Shown: positions 5,568 through 9,786 of the stretch, in pieces
How positions within the stretch are numbered: the first letter of the stretch is position 1
How the letters are laid out: the number at the start of each line of letters is the position of its first letter
Assembly (NCBI GenBank): GCA_013042025.1
Contig: JABDQY010000039.1
Location: 1 to 9,786, forward strand
Direction of reading: 5' to 3'
Length of the DNA stretch: 9,786 bases
From: Bacteroidia bacterium
GTDB lineage: Bacteria; Bacteroidota; Bacteroidia; NS11-12g; UBA9320
The notes under the pieces: generated by a model
Databases searched by the model: none
What the model saw: only the letters and a program-made list of their open reading frames with translations
Told to the model about the DNA's origin: nothing
Program-made: the position numbers and the translations under genes

Positions 5568-7094
5568 ATGCACGAGCAAATACTAATTATTGATTTTGGG
5601 TCACAGTATACTCAATTAATAGCACGAAGAATTCGAGAATTAAATGTGTATTGTGAGATCCACCCTTACAATCATTTACCTGAAATTTCTGACAACGTAA
5701 AAGGCATTATCATGTCTGGAAGTCCTCATTCTTGTACAGATGAAGATGCTCCAATAGCAGATTGGGATTTTATGAATTTACATATCCCCGTATTGGGTTT
5801 ATGTTATGGAGCACAGTTTCTAGTTACAACAAATGGAGGAAAGGTTGCAAAATCTGAACACCGTGAATTTGGTAGAGCCAACATTGCATTAGTTGGTCAT
5901 GATGCTTTATTAGAAGGAATAGAAGATGGAAGTCAGGTTTGGATGAGTCATGGTGATACCATTTTAGAAATGCCACCAGATACACATGTAATGGCAAAAA
6001 CAAGCACAATTCCAGTTGCTGCTTATCGTTTCAATGACAAAGAAGTATATGCCTTGCAATTTCACCCAGAAGTAAGCCATAGCCATGATGGCAAACAGAT
6101 TTTACATAATTTCACTCACAAAATTTGTGGTTGTATAGGTGATTGGACCCCTGCTCATTTCATTACAGAAAGTGTTGACTACTATAAAGAAACACTGGGA
6201 GATGATAAGGTAATTATGGGATTATCTGGAGGAGTAGATAGCTCGGTAGCGGCATTTATTTTGCATAAAGCTATTGGGAAAAATTTAGTTGGAATTTTTG
6301 TAAATAACGGAGTGCTCCGTAAAAATGAATACGAAGAAGTATTGCATTTATACAAAGATTTAGGCTTGAATGTTAAAGGTGTAGATGCATCTGATTTGTT
6401 CATTGAACGATTAAAAGGAGTAGTTGACCCAGAAACAAAACGAAAAATTATTGGAAACACGTTTATAGAAGTGTTTGATAAAGAGGCTTCTAAAATACCA
6501 GATGCCAAATGGTTAGGTCAAGGAACCATATATCCGGATGTAATAGAATCCATTTCAGTTAAAGGTCCTTCAGCAACCATAAAGTCACACCACAATGTTG
6601 GAGGTTTACCCGAAGACATGGAGCTAAAACTTGCGGAACCCTTACGATCATTATTTAAAGATGAAGTGAGAAAAATAGGTGCAGAAATAGGCGTTCCAAA
6701 CAATATCTTAAGCAGACATCCTTTCCCAGGTCCAGGCTTAGCAATTCGAATTATCGGTGATATTACACCTACTAATGTTAAGATATTGCAAGACTCAGAT
6801 TTTATTTTTATAGATGAGATGAAGAAACAAGGCTTCTACGACAAGATATGGCAAGCAGGTGCTATGTTCCTTCCTGTACAATCTGTTGGAGTAATGGGTG
6901 ATGAAAGAACTTATGAAAATGTTATAGCTTTGAGAGCAGTGACAAGTGTAGATGGCATGACTGCAGATTGGGCAGATTTACCGCACTCGTTTTTAGCAAC
7001 TGTTTCAAACAAAATAATAAATCAAGTAAAAGGAATTAATAGAGTAGTATATGATATCAGCTCCAAACCACCGGCAACTATTGAATGGGAATAG
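5568..7094 (+). CDS. guaA: GMP synthase (glutamine-hydrolysing)
   Basis: This 508-residue enzyme converts XMP, ATP and glutamine to GMP, the last step of de novo guanine nucleotide synthesis, in the cytoplasm. The N-terminal class I glutamine amidotransferase domain (about 5-188) has the nucleophile Cys79 in GLCYGAQ and the catalytic His166 and Glu168 in LQFHPEVS. The ATP-pyrophosphatase domain follows with the PP-loop LSGGVDSS (219-226), and the C-terminal dimerisation domain holds [11 protein letters not shown] (384-394) and the terminal KPPATIEWE. The length and all motifs are normal for the family, so the gene is intact. The ATG at 5568 is placed by the promoter box just upstream and by the expected [13 protein letters not shown] start. 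The next gene begins inside its 3' end. Confidence 0.98.
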   Translation: MHEQILIIDFGSQYTQLIARRIRELNVYCEIHPYNHLPEISDNVKGIIMSGSPHSCTDEDAPIADWDFMNLHIPVLGLCYGAQFLVTTNGGKVAKSEHREFGRANIALVGHDALLEGIEDGSQVWMSHGDTILEMPPDTHVMAKTSTIPVAAYRFNDKEVYALQFHPEVSHSHDGKQILHNFTHKICGCIGDWTPAHFITESVDYYKETLGDDKVIMGLSGGVDSSVAAFILHKAIGKNLVGIFVNNGVLRKNEYEEVLHLYKDLGLNVKGVDASDLFIERLKGVVDPETKRKIIGNTFIEVFDKEASKIPDAKWLGQGTIYPDVIESISVKGPSATIKSHHNVGGLPEDMELKLAEPLRSLFKDEVRKIGAEIGVPNNILSRHPFPGPGLAIRIIGDITPTNVKILQDSDFIFIDEMKKQGFYDKIWQAGAMFLPVQSVGVMGDERTYENVIALRAVTSVDGMTADWADLPHSFLATVSNKIINQVKGINRVVYDISSKPPATIEWE

Positions 7095-8355
7095 GTTATT
7101 AGCAGTATTGCTAATACCTTTTTTACTCATTTCTTGTGGTGCTTTTAAAAAGACCACAGTGGCTACTGAATTGCCTGAAAATGAGGAGGTTGTTGTAGTT
7201 AATCCGGAGAAAAAAGAAGAACCAATAGTTGAAAAGCCTGTCCCAAAAGTTAAGGAAAAGAAAGTTGTTTATTCAACTGTTGTTTTTAAAGGTGAAAGCT
7301 ACAAAGTACCTGTTCATAAAAGAGATTTTCATATTGCTGTTTTATTACCTTTTCACTTGAAAGGACAAGAATCAATCCCCGACAAGCGAAGAGCGAGTTA
7401 TATGTTGGAGTATTATCAAGGAATGAAATTGGCAATTAGTGAGATTGAAAAACTGGGGTCTAAATTCAATATTCATTATTTTGATACAGACAATGATACC
7501 AGCGTTCTTAAACAATTGCTCCGAAAGTCAGAAATGGAGAAGATGGATTTATTGATAGGACCTACCGATGATAATCAATTAAGAATAGCGTCTTACTACG
7601 CACGCAAGCATGAAATTCCACTCTTCTCGCCAATAACAACCGCTGGAAAAATGTGGAGCAAGAATCCTTATGTGTTTAACTTGAACCCTTCAGAAAAGAT
7701 GCAGGCTATGGCTTTTATTGAATATTTCAAGAAACATCACAAAGATGAACAACTTGTAATTCTAAGAGACGACCAACGATTTGACCGGAGTTTTGGTGAA
7801 GCATTAATAGCTCAACTGGAAAAAGAAAAGATTAACTATTCGGCCCAAACTTTTAATAGATATATGAAGTGGGGAGATATTCTTGGAGGTGAAAAAACGG
7901 TAGTTTTGAGTATGGTTCAAGATAAAACCAATATGCTATATACTGTCAACAGCTTGCTCAGTAAAGAAAAGACAGTAACCTTAATGGGAAGTGATAAGTG
8001 GTTGGAATACTCGAGTGTAGATTTCGAATATTGGGAACGCTTAAACATGTGTTTCTTATCAACGAACTTGGCTCAAGTTCGAAACGAAATGGCAACAGAA
8101 ATGACAAGACGCTACAGATATCAATACAAAGACGACCCAAGTTGGTATACGTATATGGGTTTTGATCAGTTGCTGTTTTCATGTGAAGTGCTTGATGCTT
8201 TTGGACAATACTTTCCTATGTTTCTTGAAAACAAAGTGATTACGTATGGAAATTCAAGCTTTAATATGACCATGACGGATAATTGTTTTCATAACAAGTA
8301 TCTCCAAATTTTCCAGTATAAAGACAAGGAAATCATCACTATACCTCAGGATTAA
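7051..8355 (+). CDS. Lipoprotein with a type I periplasmic-binding-protein fold
   Basis: The N-terminus is a lipoprotein signal: Arg8/Arg15, a hydrophobic stretch [13 protein letters not shown] and lipidation at Cys29. The residues after the cysteine (GAFKK) are not acidic, so the Bacteroidota surface-export signal seems absent and it should stay in the periplasm. A P/E/K/V-rich linker (about 32-88) precedes a binding-protein-like domain (about 92-425) with HIAVLLPF (94-101), [10 protein letters not shown] (167-176) and IPLFSPIT (189-196), as in amino-acid-type ABC receptors and LpoA-like proteins. No transporter genes are nearby, so an envelope-linked role is as likely as uptake. I recall that Bacteroidota often have a related LysM-bearing protein beside guaA; no LysM is seen here. 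The ATG at 7051 overlaps guaA by 44 bases; an in-frame TTG at 7081 (14-base overlap) is an alternative start. Confidence 0.8.
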   Translation: MISAPNHRQLLNGNRLLAVLLIPFLLISCGAFKKTTVATELPENEEVVVVNPEKKEEPIVEKPVPKVKEKKVVYSTVVFKGESYKVPVHKRDFHIAVLLPFHLKGQESIPDKRRASYMLEYYQGMKLAISEIEKLGSKFNIHYFDTDNDTSVLKQLLRKSEMEKMDLLIGPTDDNQLRIASYYARKHEIPLFSPITTAGKMWSKNPYVFNLNPSEKMQAMAFIEYFKKHHKDEQLVILRDDQRFDRSFGEALIAQLEKEKINYSAQTFNRYMKWGDILGGEKTVVLSMVQDKTNMLYTVNSLLSKEKTVTLMGSDKWLEYSSVDFEYWERLNMCFLSTNLAQVRNEMATEMTRRYRYQYKDDPSWYTYMGFDQLLFSCEVLDAFGQYFPMFLENKVITYGNSSFNMTMTDNCFHNKYLQIFQYKDKEIITIPQD

Positions 8356-9486
8356 GTGAAATATTTTCGATCTCGATTCAACTCGGCTATACAAATTCTT
8401 GAAGGGTATAATTATCCCGAACCCTTCCATATTCATCTTAAAAACTTCTTTCGGTTACAAAAGAAGTATGGATCGAAGGACAGAAAAGCAATTGCTGAAA
8501 TTTGCTATACCTATTTGAGAACTGGAAGAAGCTTTAAAGAACTAGAACTTCAAGAAGGTTTGCTCCTTAGCAGTCTCTTGATGGATTTTGAAAGTACAGA
8601 ACAATGGCAATCCCTATCCTCAGAATTTGGGTATTCATATGTACTACCTATTGATTTTTTCAAGCAGCAATCAAAAATTAAACGATTAAAAGAAGTTTAT
8701 GATGGTAATCTCTATTTTTATCCTAAAGACCTAATCCATAAGCACTTTAAGAATTATGAAGATGCTCAAAACATACTATTTCGTCCCAAGAATTGGGCGA
8801 AAGATCATACAGATGATGAAGCACGAATTTTAGGGTTACAAGGTTGTCAAGAAATTCAGCCAAATTCTAATGTTGATGAAACCACACAAATTCAAGACTT
8901 GTCTTCTCAGTTTATTTGTTCAAAAATAAATATTGAGGAAAATGATAATATCTGGGATGTTTGTTCAGGAGCAGGTGGGAAGAGCCTTAATTTATTAAGT
9001 AAAAGGAAAGGAACGTTTTTTTTAAGTGATGTTAGACCACAAATAATTGTGAACGCGAAATCAAGAGTTCAATCGATGCTTTATGAAGCTAGTTTTGGGA
9101 GTATTGATTTGAGTAAGGCACAATCATTTTTAAAGTTTGATAATGCTAAAGTTGGAGAACAGTATTTTGATACAGTAATTGCTGACGTTCCTTGTACCGG
9201 AAGTGGTACGTGGTTTGGTACACCAGAACATTTTATGAATTTTGATTACAATCAGCTTGAAGGGTTTGTAATCAAGCAAAAGCAAATAGTTGAAAATGCA
9301 ATGCCCTTTTTGAAAAAAGGCGGGATCTTGTACTACATCACATGCTCTATATTTTCCAAAGAAAATCAAGATATGAAAGATTGGATTATCGAAAAGTATG
9401 ATTTGACTTTGGGTCAGGAATTTCTTTTTAACGGTATTGAGCATAGAGCCGATGCAATGTACATGGCTAGCTTTATCAAGTCTTAG
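8356..9486 (+). CDS. RsmB/NOP2-type RNA (cytosine-5) methyltransferase
   Basis: This 376-residue SAM-dependent enzyme most likely methylates a cytosine in rRNA; the exact target cannot be told from sequence. The N-terminal ~75 residues resemble a reduced NusB-like RNA-binding region (KDRKAIAEICYTYLR). The methyltransferase core includes the QDLSSQ segment (180-185), SAM motif I DVCSGAGGKS (201-210), Asp225 in SDVR, motif IV DVPCTGSGTW (277-286) with Cys280, and motif VI ITCSIFSKEN (328-337) with catalytic Cys330. Both cysteines typical of RNA m5C methyltransferases are present. It is shorter than E. coli RsmB (about 430 residues). The start is GTG directly after the TAA of the lipoprotein gene, with AGGA four bases upstream; the first internal Met (about residue 76) is too late. 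Its end overlaps pdeM by 4 bases. Confidence 0.88.
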   Translation: MKYFRSRFNSAIQILEGYNYPEPFHIHLKNFFRLQKKYGSKDRKAIAEICYTYLRTGRSFKELELQEGLLLSSLLMDFESTEQWQSLSSEFGYSYVLPIDFFKQQSKIKRLKEVYDGNLYFYPKDLIHKHFKNYEDAQNILFRPKNWAKDHTDDEARILGLQGCQEIQPNSNVDETTQIQDLSSQFICSKINIEENDNIWDVCSGAGGKSLNLLSKRKGTFFLSDVRPQIIVNAKSRVQSMLYEASFGSIDLSKAQSFLKFDNAKVGEQYFDTVIADVPCTGSGTWFGTPEHFMNFDYNQLEGFVIKQKQIVENAMPFLKKGGILYYITCSIFSKENQDMKDWIIEKYDLTLGQEFLFNGIEHRADAMYMASFIKS

Positions 9487-9786
9487 AGAGCTAGTAACCC
9501 TTCTTCGGTTAGAATAACTACCTCTGATATTTTAACCAAATCTTGGTATACTTTCTTCCCTGTGAGGGAACCAAAAGAAGGAAGTACAAGAAAGTTTGGA
9601 CCTTTATAAAAACTAGGAACCTTGATATGCTGTCTCGCTTTTCCAGATAATGCATAGGCAGGATGAAGGTGCCCGCATATGTTAAACAACTCAGTTTCCG
9701 TTGGTTCATGACTAAGCCAGATAGAATCAATATCATAAGGTTCACTAATTTGAATGGTGGAGTTATTTATTGAGTGAATATCATGG
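9483..9786 (-). CDS. pdeM: Ligase-associated DNA damage response endonuclease PdeM, C-terminal part (5' end outside window)
   Basis: Reading the minus strand from the right edge gives 100 residues in one open frame ending at TAA 9485-9483; the start lies beyond the window. The fragment opens with HDI, fitting the second half of a GNHD metallophosphoesterase motif. It continues with LSHEP (a metal-site histidine), NICGHLHPAY (the GHxH metal ligands) and LVLPSFGSLTG. This series matches the PdeM family, predicted metal-dependent phosphodiesterases found with a DNA ligase, a Lhr-like helicase and an MBL-fold exonuclease in bacterial repair clusters. The TTG at 9689 is internal, not a start. It converges on the methyltransferase gene with stop codons interlocked over 4 bases. 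Confidence 0.85.
   Translation of the reverse strand, partial: HDIHSINNSTIQISEPYDIDSIWLSHEPTETELFNICGHLHPAYALSGKARQHIKVPSFYKGPNFLVLPSFGSLTGKKVYQDLVKISEVVILTEEGLLAL

Noticed and set aside
6182..6508. A 108-codon frame antisense to guaA
   Set aside because: It mirrors the codon pattern of guaA, has no motif, and guaA is certain.
9495..9511. Hairpin TAACC/GGTTA after the methyltransferase gene
   Set aside because: The stem is only 5 base pairs and no T-run follows directly, so it is too weak to call a terminator.
9518..9745. A 75-codon minus-strand frame overlapping pdeM
   Set aside because: It is in a different frame from the recognisable PdeM motifs and shows none of its own.
1..9786. Search for CRISPR arrays, insertion sequences, attachment sites and defence genes
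   Set aside because: No regularly spaced repeats, transposase or integrase motifs, or recognisable defence domains were seen; the content is typical chromosomal core.

Overview
The window is AT-rich chromosomal DNA that reads as ordinary core genome of a Bacteroidota bacterium, probably near the Flavobacteriales (that rank is inferred). The evidence is two good matches to the Bacteroidota -7 promoter box (TAnnTTTG) just upstream of start codons, start regions that mostly lack a Shine-Dalgarno sequence, a very large outer-membrane-type beta-barrel protein with a family-typical D/N/G-rich motif, and a PdeM-type phosphoesterase. There are no insertion sequences, prophage genes, CRISPR arrays, tRNAs or rRNAs. 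The genes are packed tightly, and the longest gap between them is 107 bases.

Layout. (1) 1-2403, plus strand: the 3' part of a giant uncharacterised outer-membrane protein gene. (2) 2404-3522, minus strand: a small cytochrome-b5-like protein followed by the S1/winged-helix RNA-binding protein CvfB. The cvfB stop codon directly abuts the stop codon of gene 1, and the transcription terminator of gene 1 appears to lie inside cvfB. (3) 3552-5460, plus strand: a two-component system, histidine kinase then OmpR-family response regulator, diverging from the b5 gene across only 29 bases. (4) 5568-9486, plus strand: guaA (GMP synthase), a periplasmic-binding-fold lipoprotein, and an RsmB-type RNA m5C methyltransferase. 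These overlap or abut and look like one transcription unit driven by a clear promoter before guaA. (5) 9483-9786, minus strand: the 3' part of pdeM, which overlaps the methyltransferase gene by 4 bases.

How the parts fit. Regions 2 and 4 hold housekeeping functions: RNA binding, purine synthesis and RNA modification. The two-component system probably senses an envelope or periplasmic signal; its target is not visible here, but its tight divergence from the b5 gene makes that gene a candidate. pdeM suggests that a ligase-associated DNA-repair cluster continues beyond the right edge. I do not see a convincing undescribed multi-gene system. The most interesting points are architectural: a terminator embedded in the coding region of a convergent gene, almost leaderless promoters, a possible mini-ORF joined by ATGA to the response regulator, an EF-hand-like loop in the barrel protein, and an orphan cytoplasmic b5 protein beside cvfB.
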